From NCBI RefSeq assembly GCF_029894125.1, contig NZ_JARXYZ010000008.1, positions 223,154 through 287,153 on the forward strand: a stretch of DNA of 64,000 nucleotides, in the 5' to 3' direction. Source of the stretch: Kitasatospora sp. MAA19. GTDB lineage: Bacteria > Actinomycetota > Actinomycetes > Streptomycetales > Streptomycetaceae. Shown here one piece after another: positions 50,855 to 60,952 of this stretch. The notes below the pieces were generated by a model. It made no database searches. It was not told the origin of the DNA and worked only from the letters and a program-made list of their open reading frames with translations. A program made the position numbers and the translations under genes. How positions within the stretch are numbered: the stretch's first letter is position 1; every line of letters begins with the position of its first letter.

Positions 50855-51234
50855 GCGAAGAACCCCCTCCTCGTGAACAGCCCCTTCGGCCCCGCCTTCG
50901 CCTGCATCGCCAACCGGACGTTGGCGAGCCGGCGCTCGGCCTCGGTGGCGACGGCCCGCAGCCGCTCGGCCTCGGTGGCCAGCGCGGTCCGGCCGGCGTC
51001 GGTCAGCGCGTAGCTGCGCCGCGCCCGCCCGTCCACGACCTCCTCTGCGGCGACCTCGATCAGCCCCTGCTGGAGCAGCCGGTCGAGGGCGCCGTACAGG
51101 GTGCCGGTGCGCATCTTGACGCGACCGTCGGAAATCGCGGCGATCTCCTGGATGAGGGCGTAGCCGTGTCTGGGGGCGTCCGCCAGTGCGGTGAGCAGCA
51201 GCAGCGTCGGCTCCTGCATCGAGCGTTCTGTCAT
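50851..51234 (-). CDS. PadR-family transcriptional regulator
   Basis: 127 residues, winged helix of the short PadR type: QEPTLLLLTALADAPRHGYALIQEIAAIS, VKMRTGTLYGALDRLLQQGLIEV and RRSYALTDAGRTAL, with the C-terminal dimerisation helix AERRLANVRLAMQAKAGPKG. Represses its own operon and the membrane protein by inference. The upstream 51235-51267 region is AT-rich with a perfect palindrome. Confidence 0.92.
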   Translation of the reverse strand: MTERSMQEPTLLLLTALADAPRHGYALIQEIAAISDGRVKMRTGTLYGALDRLLQQGLIEVAAEEVVDGRARRSYALTDAGRTALATEAERLRAVATEAERRLANVRLAMQAKAGPKGLFTRRGFFA

Positions 51235-51267
51235 ACGACTACATATATCGTCAACCTACCTATAGGT
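51235..51267. promoter_or_regulatory. PadR operator and divergent promoter region
   Basis: AT-rich for this genome: CGACTACATATATCG just before the padR start and the perfect palindrome ACCTATAGGT at 51258-51267, between padR and the plus-strand HD gene. Likely holds promoters for both and a PadR site. Confidence 0.45.
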
Positions 51268-51300
51268 CCAGTGCCCGGCCCGCCCGCCACAATGTCCCCC

Positions 51301-51978
51301 ATGCCCACCACCGAGGACCTCACCGCCGGACCGCTCCCCGGACCGCCCCCCGGACCGCTCGCCGAACTGCTCGCCGAGTGGACGGCGCTGCTGCACCGCT
51401 GCGCCGCCACGACCGACCCCGAGCCGTACGGCCGCGAGCTGCTGCGCCGCTGGTCGGAGCCGCAGCGCCGCTACCACACCCCCGGGCACCTGCACGCGGT
51501 CCTGCGGCACGTCGACGGCCTCGCCGGGCACGCCGGCGACCCGGACACCGTCCGGCTCGCCGCCTGGTTCCACGACGCCGTCTACCGGCCCGACCGCTCC
51601 GAGAACGAGGAGCGCAGCGCCGCCCTGGCCGTCCGCGCGCTGACCGCCGCGGGCCTGCCCGCCGCCCGGGTGGCCGAGGTCGAGCGGCTGGTCCTGCTCA
51701 CCGTCGACCACCACCCCGAGCCCGGCGACCGCGACGGCGAGGTGCTCTGCGACGCGGACCTCGCCGTCCTCGGCGGCGCCCCCGAGGCGTACGCGGCGTA
51801 CGCGGCCGCCGTCCGCGCGGAGTACGCGTTCGTCCCGGAGCCGGACTTCCGCGCCGGGCGCGCGGCGATCCTGCGACAGCTGCTCGCGCTCCCCGCGCTC
51901 TACCGCACCCCGGCCGCCCACGCGCGCTTCGACGCCCCCGCCCGCGCCAACCTGACGGCCGAACTCGACGGCCTCTAG
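51301..51978 (+). CDS. HD-domain phosphohydrolase-like protein
   Basis: 225 residues. HD-superfamily metal site residues are visible: RRYHTPGHLHAVLRHVDG, AAWFHDAVYRPDRSENEERSA (His-Asp pair) and CDADLAVLGG with a downstream Asp. Proteins of this type are predicted metal-dependent phosphohydrolases of unknown substrate. ATG 51301 is the usual position; ATG 51292 in frame is an alternative. Its stop TAG shares the palindrome CTAG with the convergent gene. Confidence 0.85.
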   Translation: MPTTEDLTAGPLPGPPPGPLAELLAEWTALLHRCAATTDPEPYGRELLRRWSEPQRRYHTPGHLHAVLRHVDGLAGHAGDPDTVRLAAWFHDAVYRPDRSENEERSAALAVRALTAAGLPAARVAEVERLVLLTVDHHPEPGDRDGEVLCDADLAVLGGAPEAYAAYAAAVRAEYAFVPEPDFRAGRAAILRQLLALPALYRTPAAHARFDAPARANLTAELDGL

Positions 51979-52331
51979 GGCAGCTTCCCCACCGGCGCCA
52001 CCACCGCGCCCTGCTGGCCGCACACCCAGTGCGGCTCCGGCCCCAGCTCCGGCTCCACGCCCAGCGCGTGCGGGTCACCGTCGGCCGCGCACTCGGCGCA
52101 CAGCGGCCAGCGCCCGTACGCCTCCAGCAGCGCGTCCTGGACGTCCTGGGCGACGAGCCCGAGCACGTAGTCGGTGCCGTCCGGCCACTGTTCCAGCCAC
52201 CAGCGCCGGTGCGTCACGGCCTGCTCCACCAGCGACACCACGGCGGCGTCCGCCACGTCCCGGGCGGTCAGGTCGGCCAGGATCAGTGCCCGGGCGTTGT
52301 GCAGAGCGGTCTCGATGTCGTCAGCAGCCAT
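51975..52331 (-). CDS. small hypothetical protein with zinc-ribbon-like cysteines
   Basis: 118 residues. The N-terminal two-thirds are helical with Asp/Trp/Glu patches (THRRWWLEQWPDG); the C terminus carries CAECAADGD followed by WVCG, a possible zinc-binding pair. Family not recognised. Convergent with the HD gene, sharing bases 51975-51978. Confidence 0.72.
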   Translation of the reverse strand: MAADDIETALHNARALILADLTARDVADAAVVSLVEQAVTHRRWWLEQWPDGTDYVLGLVAQDVQDALLEAYGRWPLCAECAADGDPHALGVEPELGPEPHWVCGQQGAVVAPVGKLP

Positions 52332-52350
52332 CCGCCCATTCTCCCAAACA

Positions 52351-52386
52351 CGCGAAGGCTCCCGAACGCGCGAAGGCTCCCGAACG
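52351..52386. repeat. 18-bp perfect tandem duplication
   Basis: CGCGAAGGCTCCCGAACG occurs twice in a row (52351-52368, 52369-52386) in the short region between the small hypothetical gene and groEL, right before the groEL terminator. Confidence 0.85.
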
Positions 52387-52388
52387 CC

Positions 52389-52425
52389 GCGAGGGCGGCC
52401 TCCCCGTCGGGGAGACCGCCCTCGC
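52389..52425 (-). terminator. terminator after groEL
   Basis: GCGAGGGCGG (52389-52398) pairs with CCGCCCTCGC (52416-52425), with an inner CTCCCC/GGGGAG stem. Follows the groEL stop at 52457 on the minus strand. Confidence 0.82.
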
Positions 52426-52456
52426 GAACGATCCGAACCGTCCGATCCCAGCGGGA

Positions 52457-54262
<1,806 letters not shown>

Positions 54263-54335
54263 CCCAATCGCGATCCCGCGAGCCGTCCGGCGCGCCCCCG
54301 CCGCGCCCCGCAACTCCCCGCCGGGGAACGCCGAC

Positions 54336-54365
54336 GGGCCCGTACGACGCGTGTCGTACGGGCCC
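54336..54365 (-). terminator. terminator after cold-shock gene
   Basis: Perfect 13-bp stem GGGCCCGTACGAC / GTCGTACGGGCCC with loop GCGT, 60 bases downstream of the cold-shock gene stop and before the groEL promoter. Confidence 0.85.
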
Positions 54366-54425
54366 GCCGAGAAGCGAGTGGTCACCAGCCGTGGGCCGTG
54401 CCGAGCTCCTGGAGGAGAAGGAAGG

Positions 54426-54629
54426 TCAGACCGCCGCGCGGACCATGTCCGCCTGCGGGCCCTTCTGTCCCTGGGAGATCTCGAACTCGACCCGCTGGCC
54501 CTCCTCGAGGGTGCGGTAGCCGTCCATCTGGATCGCGCTGTAGTGGACGAAGACGTCCGCACCACCGTCGACCGCGATGAAGCCGTAGCCCTTCTCCGCG
54601 TTGAACCACTTGACGGTGCCCTGAGCCAT
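54426..54629 (-). CDS. cold-shock protein CspA family
   Basis: 67 residues, standard Csp: [40 protein letters not shown] with RNP1 KGYGFI and RNP2 DVFVHY. RNA chaperone; probably the abundant streptomycete form beside groEL2. GGGGAG precedes ATG 54629. Its long upstream region (54630-55133) may carry a regulatory leader. Confidence 0.95.
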   Translation of the reverse strand: MAQGTVKWFNAEKGYGFIAVDGGADVFVHYSAIQMDGYRTLEEGQRVEFEISQGQKGPQADMVRAAV

Positions 54630-55133
54630 TCCGAACTCCCCTAGTGCTGTGCTGGCCCTTCACGCGCCCGCAGGTCGCGGGCCCGGGTCTGGTTTGAAGG
54701 CCGGCCCGGGGAACCCCCCCTGGGCGCAGCCGTGCACGCCGCAATCCTCCGCAGGGGCACCTGACGGCGCCCCGTGAGCGGGTGATTACGTCGACCGCGG
54801 CTGAATGTATCCGGATCGACGCCCTCTGCAACAGGGTCAGCTGCGGGGAATTCCGGCACCACATCAAAGGACAGGACGGGCCAAACCGGGAGGAATTCGG
54901 CATTTCACGCCGGACATAGCGGACGGATTACAACAAATCCCCGCGGGAATTCTGACATCTGCCTGACATGTTTCACGGTCCCGCACCCGGTCGGTCTCAA
55001 CAGCCGGTCTCAACGGCCGATCCCAGCAGCCGGACGAACTCCGGCGATTCACGGGTGGGGATGAGGGGAAGCCCTGTTCCCAACCGAGCCACACTCTACT
55101 CCGACTCGACCCCGAAATATTCCCGCCGAAATG
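54630..55133. other. 504-base region upstream of cold-shock gene
   Basis: No gene I can support. Less GC-rich than the genes around it (for example 54895-54940 and 55100-55130). A partial 14-base duplication CGGTCTCAAC(A/G)GCCG lies near 54993-55020. Probably holds the csp promoter and a long 5' leader; no known riboswitch is recognised. Confidence 0.5.
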
Positions 55134-55189
55134 CGACCGGCCGCCCGCGCGCACGGGGAACGGAATTCCGTACGCGGGACGGCCGGTCG
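55134..55189 (-). terminator. terminator after sulfur-carrier gene
   Basis: CGACCGGCCGCCCGCG (55134-55149) pairs with the stretch ending GGCCGGTCG (55173-55189); the loop contains the palindrome ACGGAATTCCGT. It lies just downstream of the minus-strand sulfur-carrier gene. Confidence 0.65.
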
Positions 55190-55243
55190 AACCAGGGCCG
55201 GTCCGGTCGACGCGGGCGGGCGCCGCCGGGGCGGGGTCTCGGC

Positions 55244-55522
55244 TCAGCAGCCGCCGGCCACCGCCGGGATGATCGAGACGCTGGCGCCGTCCGCGATGCC
55301 GGTCGCGAGGCCCTCGGCGAAGCGCACGTCGTCGTCGTTCACGTAGACGTTGACGAAGCGGCGCAGCTTGCCGGCGTCGTCCAGGATGCGGGCCGAGATG
55401 CCCGCGTGGTTCTTCTCCAGGTCGGCGATGACCTCGCCCAGGGTGGCGCCCTCGGCGGCCACCTCGGCGGAGCCGCCGGTGTAGGTGCGCAGGATGGTGG
55501 GGATACGGACGTTGGCGCTCAT
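55244..55522 (-). CDS. MoaD/ThiS-family sulfur-carrier protein ending Gly-Gly-Cys
   Basis: 92-residue ubiquitin-like protein: VRIPTILRTYTGGSAEVAAEGATLGEVIADLEK, FVNVYVNDDDVRFAEGL and VSIIPAVAGGC. The carrier fold is clear, but the C terminus is GGC rather than free GG, so it would need a protease to expose the thiocarboxylate-forming glycine. Best compared with CysO of mycobacteria (sulfur donor for cysteine synthesis). AGGAGAG upstream of ATG 55522; follows thrC by 38 bases, so it is probably cotranscribed. Confidence 0.88.
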   Translation of the reverse strand: MSANVRIPTILRTYTGGSAEVAAEGATLGEVIADLEKNHAGISARILDDAGKLRRFVNVYVNDDDVRFAEGLATGIADGASVSIIPAVAGGC

Positions 55523-55560
55523 GGCTCTCCTAGCGGGTGCGACCCAGCGGGGTGGGGGGT

Positions 55561-56841
55561 TCAGGCGGACGCGAGGCCGGCGTCGCGGAAGGACGCCAGC
55601 GTCGGGCGGATCACGGCGGTCATCCCGGAGTCGGCCACGGCGTCCAGGGTCTTCAGGCCGTCGCCGGTGTTGATCGCGACGGTCTCCTTGGCCGGATCCA
55701 GCCGGCCGGTCTCGACCAGCTTCTTCAGCACGCCGACGGTCACCCCGCCCGCGGTCTCGGCGAAGATGCCCTCGGTCCGGGCCAGCAGCCGGATCGCGTC
55801 CACCACCTCGGCGTCGGTGACGTCCTCGACCGCGCCGCCGGTGCGCCGGGCGATGTCCAGCACGTACGGGCCGTCCGCCGGGTTGCCGATCGCCAGCGAC
55901 TTGGCGATGGTGTCCGGCTTGACCGGGCGGATCACGTCCTGGCCGGCCTTGAAGGCGGCCGACACCGGCGAGCACCCCGCCGCCTGGGCGCCGAAGACCT
56001 TGTACGGCCGATCCTCGACCAGGCCGAGCTTGATCAGCTCCTGCAGCCCCTTGTCGATCTTGGTCAGCTGGGAGCCGGAGGCGATCGGGATGACGATCTG
56101 CTCCGGCAGCCGCCAGCCGAGCTGCTCGCAGATCTCGTAGGCCAGCGTCTTGGAGCCCTCGCCGTAGTACGGGCGCAGGTTGACGTTGACGAAGCCCCAG
56201 CCCTCGCCGGCCGGGTCGCCGATCAGCTCCGAGCAGAAGCGGTTCACGTCGTCGTAGTTGCCCTCGATGCCGACCAGCTCGCCGCCGTACACCCCGGCCA
56301 TGACGACCTTGCCCTGCTCCAGGTCGTGCGGGATGAACACGCAGGACTTGAAACCGGCCCGGGCGGCCGCCGCGCCGACCGCGCCGGCCAGGTTGCCGGT
56401 GGAGGAGCAGGAGAGCGTCGTGAAGTCGAACGCCCGCGCGGCCTCGATGGCGCAGGCCACCACGCGGTCCTTGAACGAGTGGGTCGGGTTGCCCGAGTCG
56501 TCCTTGATGTGCAGCTGGGCGGTGAAGCCGAGCTCGCGGCCCAGGTTGTCCGCCTTGACCAGCGGGGTCCACCCCGGGTTCAGGTTCGGCTTGGTGGCGA
56601 CGTCGGCCGGGACGGGCAGCAGCGGCGCGTAGCGCCAGATCGAGGACGGACCGGCCTCGATCCGCCGGCGCAGCGCCTCGGCGTCCTCGCCACCGAACTC
56701 GTACGCGATCTCCAGCGGGCCGAAGCACTCCAGGCAGGCGAAGCTCGGACCGAGCGGGAAGCGGGTGCCGCACTCGCGACAGGACAGCGCGGCGGCGGGG
56801 CCGAGGTCAACGGAAGCGGGTGCGACGGTGTCGATAGCCAT
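55561..56841 (-). CDS. thrC: threonine synthase
   Basis: 426-residue PLP enzyme making threonine from O-phosphohomoserine. An N-terminal zinc-ribbon-like CRECG and CLECFG is followed by IKDDSGNPTHSFKDRVVACAIEAAR, where Lys in SFKDR forms the Schiff base, then SSTGNLAGAVGAAAARAG and a C-terminal domain. ATG 56841 is preferred. It is preceded by a SAM-I riboswitch whose P1 3' strand overlaps the GAGGAGAGAGG ribosome site. Cotranscribed with the downstream sulfur-carrier gene. Confidence 0.95.
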   Translation of the reverse strand: MAIDTVAPASVDLGPAAALSCRECGTRFPLGPSFACLECFGPLEIAYEFGGEDAEALRRRIEAGPSSIWRYAPLLPVPADVATKPNLNPGWTPLVKADNLGRELGFTAQLHIKDDSGNPTHSFKDRVVACAIEAARAFDFTTLSCSSTGNLAGAVGAAAARAGFKSCVFIPHDLEQGKVVMAGVYGGELVGIEGNYDDVNRFCSELIGDPAGEGWGFVNVNLRPYYGEGSKTLAYEICEQLGWRLPEQIVIPIASGSQLTKIDKGLQELIKLGLVEDRPYKVFGAQAAGCSPVSAAFKAGQDVIRPVKPDTIAKSLAIGNPADGPYVLDIARRTGGAVEDVTDAEVVDAIRLLARTEGIFAETAGGVTVGVLKKLVETGRLDPAKETVAINTGDGLKTLDAVADSGMTAVIRPTLASFRDAGLASA

Positions 56842-56860
56842 GATGGCGGAGGCCTCTCTC

Positions 56861-56994
56861 CTCATCTTCCCCGTGGCACGGTCGCGCCACAGGCCGGAAT
56901 TGGCACCTGTCCCGCGGGGGGCCTGTCGACGGACAGCCGCGCGAGAAGGTTGCCGGGACGTCAACGGGCCGTTCCCTCAGTCCCTCTGGATGAG
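56861..56994 (-). promoter_or_regulatory. SAM-I (S-box) riboswitch upstream of thrC
   Basis: On the minus strand the motifs run in S-box order: P1 5' arm CTCATC (56994-56989), AGAGGGACTGAGGGA, GGCCC, CCCGGCAACC (56957-56948), GGTGCCAATTCC (56907-56896) and the P1 3' arm GATGAG (56866-56861). Every main conserved block of the class is present. The 3' P1 arm abuts the thrC ribosome site, so control is most likely at translation initiation. It should respond to S-adenosylmethionine, the end product of the competing methionine branch. Confidence 0.92.
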
Positions 56995-57144
56995 CTTGTG
57001 AAATTGTGGTGGTGCTGAACGGCGACCCCGGCGTGCAAAGGTCCGACCGCTGTACGAAGACTGTATCCGAAGGCGTCAACCCCGAAAGGGATCGTCCGCC
57101 ACGCGAGATGGCGCGTCCCGCCCGACCCCGCCGAGGAGAGTCCA

Positions 57145-58170
57145 GTGCCCGCCGAACCGACCCCCGCGCTGCTCCCCCAGGCGGCGTCCTGGCTGCGCCG
57201 CCGCTCGTGGAGCGCGGCCGACCGGCCGGTGCACGCCCTCCTGGAGGCCAAGCGCCGGACCGGCCAGACGGTCAGCGTGGTGCTGCCCGCGCTGGACGAG
57301 GAGGCCACCGTCGGCGACATCGTCCGCACCATCCGCCGCGAGCTGATGGAGCGCCTCCCGCTGGTCGACGAACTCGTCGTGGTCGACTCCGGCTCGGCCG
57401 ACGCCACCGCCGCCGTCGCCGCCGGGGCCGGCGCCCGGGTGGAGCACCGCGACGCGATCCTGCCCCGGCTGCCCGCCGCCCCCGGCAAGGGCGAGGTGCT
57501 CTGGCGCTCGCTGCTGGTCACCCGCGGCGACATCGTCTGCTTCGTCGACGCCGACCTGCGCGAGTTCGACCCGACCTTCGTCTCCGGCATCCTCGGCCCG
57601 CTGCTCACCGAACCGGACATCCAGCTGGTCAAGGCCATGTACGACCGGCCGCTCGAAGTGTCGGTCGGCGGCTCCGGCGCGGGCGACGGCGCGGTCGTCC
57701 CGTCCGGCGGCGGCCGGGTCACCGAACTGGTGGCCCGCCCGCTGCTCAACCTGCACTGGCCGGAACTCGCCGGTTTCGTCCAGCCGCTCGGCGGCGAGTA
57801 CGCGGCCCGCCGCGCGCTGCTCGAACGGCTCCCCTTCCCCACCGGCTACGGCGTCGAACTCGGCCTGCTGGTCGACGCGTTGGAGACGGTCGGGCTGGAC
57901 GCCCTGGCCCAGGTGGACGTCGGCGTCCGGCACCACCGGCACCAGGACGGCCAGGCCCTCGGCCGAATGGCGGCGACCATCTACCGCACCGCCCTGGAAC
58001 GCCTCGACCGCACCCACCGGCTGAAGGCCTCCGCCGACCTGGTCCACCCGCTGCTCACCCAGTTCACCCGCGACCCGCAGACCCGGGAGTTCACCGCCCA
58101 CACCCACCCGGTGACCGCCCTCGAACGCCCCCCGATGCACACCGTGCCCGAGTACGCGACCCGGCACTGA
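57145..58170 (+). CDS. gpgS: glucosyl-3-phosphoglycerate synthase
   Basis: 341-residue GT81 glycosyltransferase. Visible: VSVVLPALDEEATVG, ELVVVDSGSADATA, GKGEVLWRSLLVTRGD, and the metal-binding FVDADLREFDP; GVRHHRHQDGQALG near the end. Transfers glucose from a nucleotide sugar to 3-phosphoglycerate, the first step to glucosylglycerate. Start GTG 57145 with GAGGAGAG upstream. Sits directly before otsA, so the region encodes compatible-solute synthesis. Confidence 0.9.
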   Translation: MPAEPTPALLPQAASWLRRRSWSAADRPVHALLEAKRRTGQTVSVVLPALDEEATVGDIVRTIRRELMERLPLVDELVVVDSGSADATAAVAAGAGARVEHRDAILPRLPAAPGKGEVLWRSLLVTRGDIVCFVDADLREFDPTFVSGILGPLLTEPDIQLVKAMYDRPLEVSVGGSGAGDGAVVPSGGGRVTELVARPLLNLHWPELAGFVQPLGGEYAARRALLERLPFPTGYGVELGLLVDALETVGLDALAQVDVGVRHHRHQDGQALGRMAATIYRTALERLDRTHRLKASADLVHPLLTQFTRDPQTREFTAHTHPVTALERPPMHTVPEYATRH

Positions 58171-58220
58171 ACGCCCGCCGAAAGGGTTTGCCGCACCGGA
58201 GCCACGGCAACGTACCAACC

Positions 58221-59687
58221 ATGGGCGATCTCACGACCGAACGTTCGAGTGCGACCGGCACCGCCCCCGTCCTGGTGGCATCCAATCGGGGACCGGTGTC
58301 GTTCAGCACCTCGGACGACGGCACGCTGACCCTCCGACGCGGCGGCGGAGGCCTGGTCTCGGGCCTCTCCGCCATCGACGACCCCGACGCCGTCTGGGTC
58401 TGCGCCGCTCTCGGCGCCGCCGACCGGCAGGCCGCCGGACAGGCCCCGCACGGCCGGCTCGACCTCGCCGGGCACGACGTCGGCGGCCAGGCCGTCCGCA
58501 TGCTGGACATCGACCCCGAAACCTTCGCCCTCGCCTACAACGGCGTCGCCAACTCCACCCTCTGGTTCGTCCACCACCTGCTCTACGCCACCCCCACCGC
58601 CCCCGTCTTCGACGCCGGGTTCCGCACCGAGTGGGCCGCCTACCGCGCCTACAACACCGCCTTCGCCGAGGCGCTGGCCGCCGAGGCCGCGCCCGGGGCC
58701 GCCGTGCTGGTCCAGGACTACCACCTCTCGCTGACCCCGGCCCTGCTCCGCGCCCTCCGCCCCGACCTGCGGATCGGCCACTTCTCGCACACTCCGTGGG
58801 CCCCGCCCACGTACTTCCGGCTGCTGCCCGACGACGTCGCCGAGGCCGTCCTCACCGGCATCCTGGGCGCCGACCGGGCCGGCTTCCTCACCCGCCGCTG
58901 GGCCCTGGCCTTCGCCGACTGCTGCGCCGACCTGCTCGGCGCCGAGGTCGACCGCGAGACGATGACCGTCACCCACGCCGGCCGCACCACCCACCTCGGC
59001 GTCCACGCGCTCGGCGCCGACGCCGACTTCCTGCGCGAACGCTCCCACCGCCCGGACGTCGACGAGCGTCTCGCCACCCTCCGCGAGGCCGTCGGCGGAC
59101 GCCGCACCATCGTCCGGGTCGACCGCACCGAGCTGAGCAAGAACATCGTCCGCGGCCTCCAGGCCTACCGGCACCTGCTGCGCACCCGCCCCGAGTGGCA
59201 CGACCGGGTGGTGCACATCGCCTTCGCCTACCCCTCCCGCACCGACCTCGCCGAGTACCGCGCCTACACCGACGAGGTGCGCCGGCTCGCCCGGGAGATC
59301 GACGAGGAGTTCGCCACCCCCGGCTGGCAGCCGCTGATCCTGCACGTCGACGACGACTTCCCGCGCTCCCTGGCCGCCTACCGGCTTGCCGACGTGGCCC
59401 TGGTCAACCCGATCCGGGACGGCATGAACCTGGTCGCCAAGGAGGTCCCGGTGGTCTCCGACCACGGCTGCGCCCTGGTGCTCTCCCGGGAGGCCGGCGC
59501 GTACGCCGAACTCGCCGAGGACGCGCTCATCGTCAACCCGTACGACGTCATCGCCACCGCCGACGCCCTGCACGCGGGCCTCACCATGCCGACGGAGGAG
59601 CGCGCCGACCGCACCAAGCGCCTCGCCGCGGCGGCCACCGCGCTGCCCCCGCAGCAGTGGTTCCTCGACCAGCTCAACGCACTGTGA
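58221..59687 (+). CDS. otsA: alpha,alpha-trehalose-phosphate synthase
   Basis: 488-residue GT20 enzyme joining UDP- or GDP-glucose to glucose 6-phosphate. Motifs: VASNRGPVSF, RRGGGGLVSGLSAI, VLVQDYHLSLTP, FSHTPWAPPTYFRLLP, VDRTELSKNIVRGLQAY and NPIRDGMNLVAKE, all normal for OtsA. ATG 58221 lacks an obvious ribosome site. Its last codons begin a 20-bp tandem repeat that continues to the convergent otsB gene. Confidence 0.94.
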   Translation: MGDLTTERSSATGTAPVLVASNRGPVSFSTSDDGTLTLRRGGGGLVSGLSAIDDPDAVWVCAALGAADRQAAGQAPHGRLDLAGHDVGGQAVRMLDIDPETFALAYNGVANSTLWFVHHLLYATPTAPVFDAGFRTEWAAYRAYNTAFAEALAAEAAPGAAVLVQDYHLSLTPALLRALRPDLRIGHFSHTPWAPPTYFRLLPDDVAEAVLTGILGADRAGFLTRRWALAFADCCADLLGAEVDRETMTVTHAGRTTHLGVHALGADADFLRERSHRPDVDERLATLREAVGGRRTIVRVDRTELSKNIVRGLQAYRHLLRTRPEWHDRVVHIAFAYPSRTDLAEYRAYTDEVRRLAREIDEEFATPGWQPLILHVDDDFPRSLAAYRLADVALVNPIRDGMNLVAKEVPVVSDHGCALVLSREAGAYAELAEDALIVNPYDVIATADALHAGLTMPTEERADRTKRLAAAATALPPQQWFLDQLNAL

Positions 59688-59770
59688 ACCAGCCCGACAC
59701 GCGGTGATCCGGCTCGACGCGCAGTGATCCGGCCCGACGCGCCGTGCCCCGGCTCAACCCGAGCTGAGGG
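59671..59770. repeat. 20-bp tandem repeat spanning otsA end and otsB end
   Basis: Five units of exactly 20 bases from 59671: the first is the otsA C-terminal coding end, then types like GGCTCGACGCGCAGTGATCC (59711). Adjacent units match at 14-16 of 20 positions. The fifth contains the otsB stop codon. Confidence 0.75.
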
Positions 59771-60605
59771 CCTCCCCCAGCGCCGCCAGCAGCCCCACCA
59801 CGCCGGCCGGGCCCGGGACCACCAGGTCCGCCCGGTCGGCGAGTTCGCGCACCGGCGCGTCCCCCACCGCGCCACTGCACACCAGCAGCCCCGCCACCCC
59901 CGCACCGCGCAGCTTCTCCACCGCCGCGAAGGCCGCCACGTCCCCGAGGTCGTCCCCCGCGTACAGCACCGAACGGGCCCCGCGCTCGCGCAAGAAGCCG
60001 GTCAGCGCCGCGCCCTTGTCCACCCCCGGCGGCCGCAGCTCCAGCACCAGCCGCCCGGGCTCCACCACCAGCCCGTGCCCGGCCGCCAGCTCGCCGACCG
60101 GCGCCCGCAGCAGCTCCAGCGTCTCCTCCGGTGCTGCCGTACGCCGGGTGTGCACCGCCAGCGAGCGCCCCTTGTCCTCCACCCACGTCCCCTCGGGCGC
60201 CCCCGCCGCCGCCAGGAGGCCCGGCAGCGCCGCCCGTGCCCCGGCCACCCCGGGGTGCACCGGCGGCGCGGTCACCTCGCCGCCCTCCCAGCGCTCGGCG
60301 CCGTAGTGCCCGAGCACCACGACCCCGGGCAGCCCGGCCAAGGCGCCGTACTCCGCCGCCAGCGCGGCCGGCCGCCCGGTCACCACCACCACGGCCCGCA
60401 CCAGTGGCGCCAGCGCCCGCAGCGCGGCCGCCGCCCCCGGATGCGCCCTGGCCCGGTCCGGATCGGGGACGATCGGCGCCAGCGTCCCGTCGAAGTCCAG
60501 CGCGATCACCGCGTCACCCGGCCCGGCCAGGATCGCCCGGAGGCCGTCCCGGCCGGCGTCGGTGGTCGGCGTCACCATCTCCTCGAAACCCATGCCCGAG
60601 CCCAT
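59754..60605 (-). CDS. otsB: trehalose-phosphatase
   Basis: 283 residues, HAD-type: motif I LDFDGTLAPIVPDPDRA, motif II VVTGRPAALAAE, WVEDKGRSLAVHTR and motif III/IV GVDKGAALTGFL and YAGDDLGDVAAF. Dephosphorylates trehalose 6-phosphate to trehalose. Convergent with otsA. Start uncertain between ATG 60605 and internal ATG 60593 (MGFEEM). Confidence 0.92.
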   Translation of the reverse strand: MGSGMGFEEMVTPTTDAGRDGLRAILAGPGDAVIALDFDGTLAPIVPDPDRARAHPGAAAALRALAPLVRAVVVVTGRPAALAAEYGALAGLPGVVVLGHYGAERWEGGEVTAPPVHPGVAGARAALPGLLAAAGAPEGTWVEDKGRSLAVHTRRTAAPEETLELLRAPVGELAAGHGLVVEPGRLVLELRPPGVDKGAALTGFLRERGARSVLYAGDDLGDVAAFAAVEKLRGAGVAGLLVCSGAVGDAPVRELADRADLVVPGPAGVVGLLAALGEALSSG

Positions 60606-60624
60606 ACCCCGTGGCCCCGGCCCG

Positions 60625-60852
60625 CTACCGCGCGGCCCGCCGGGCCTCCCGGATCCGCCGGAGCCGGTTCACCAGCACCGGGGCGTGCGCCAGTGCCTCC
60701 GGCCGGTCCAGCAGCGCGTTCAGCAGCTGGTAGTACCGGGTGGAGGAGAGCCCCAGCTCCTCCCGGATCGCCCGCTCCTTGGCCCCGGCCGTCCGCCACT
60801 GCCGCCCCTCCAGGGCCAGCACCGCCAGGTCCCGCTCACTCAGCTCGCCCAC
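60625..60852 (-). CDS. DUF3263 protein
   Basis: 75 residues from GTG 60852, which has GGAGGTGG upstream; ATG 60885 in frame is an alternative. LSERDLAVLALEGRQWRTAGAKERAIREELGLSSTRYYQLLNALLD matches DUF3263, a small predicted HTH protein. Located after otsB on the same strand, upstream in transcription. Possibly regulatory. Confidence 0.85.
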   Translation of the reverse strand: MGELSERDLAVLALEGRQWRTAGAKERAIREELGLSSTRYYQLLNALLDRPEALAHAPVLVNRLRRIREARRAAR

Positions 60853-60952
60853 CAGGCCACCTCCGCCGTCACTACGGAGTGTCATTCTCGCGCGTGAGCC
60901 CGACACACTCTGCGTCCCCCGGCGCCCGGCCGCCCCGGCTAGCGTCGGCGGT

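Noticed and set aside
54630..55133. possible gene in the csp upstream gap
   Set aside because: Short frames only, without codon bias or ribosome sites; treated as a leader/promoter region.
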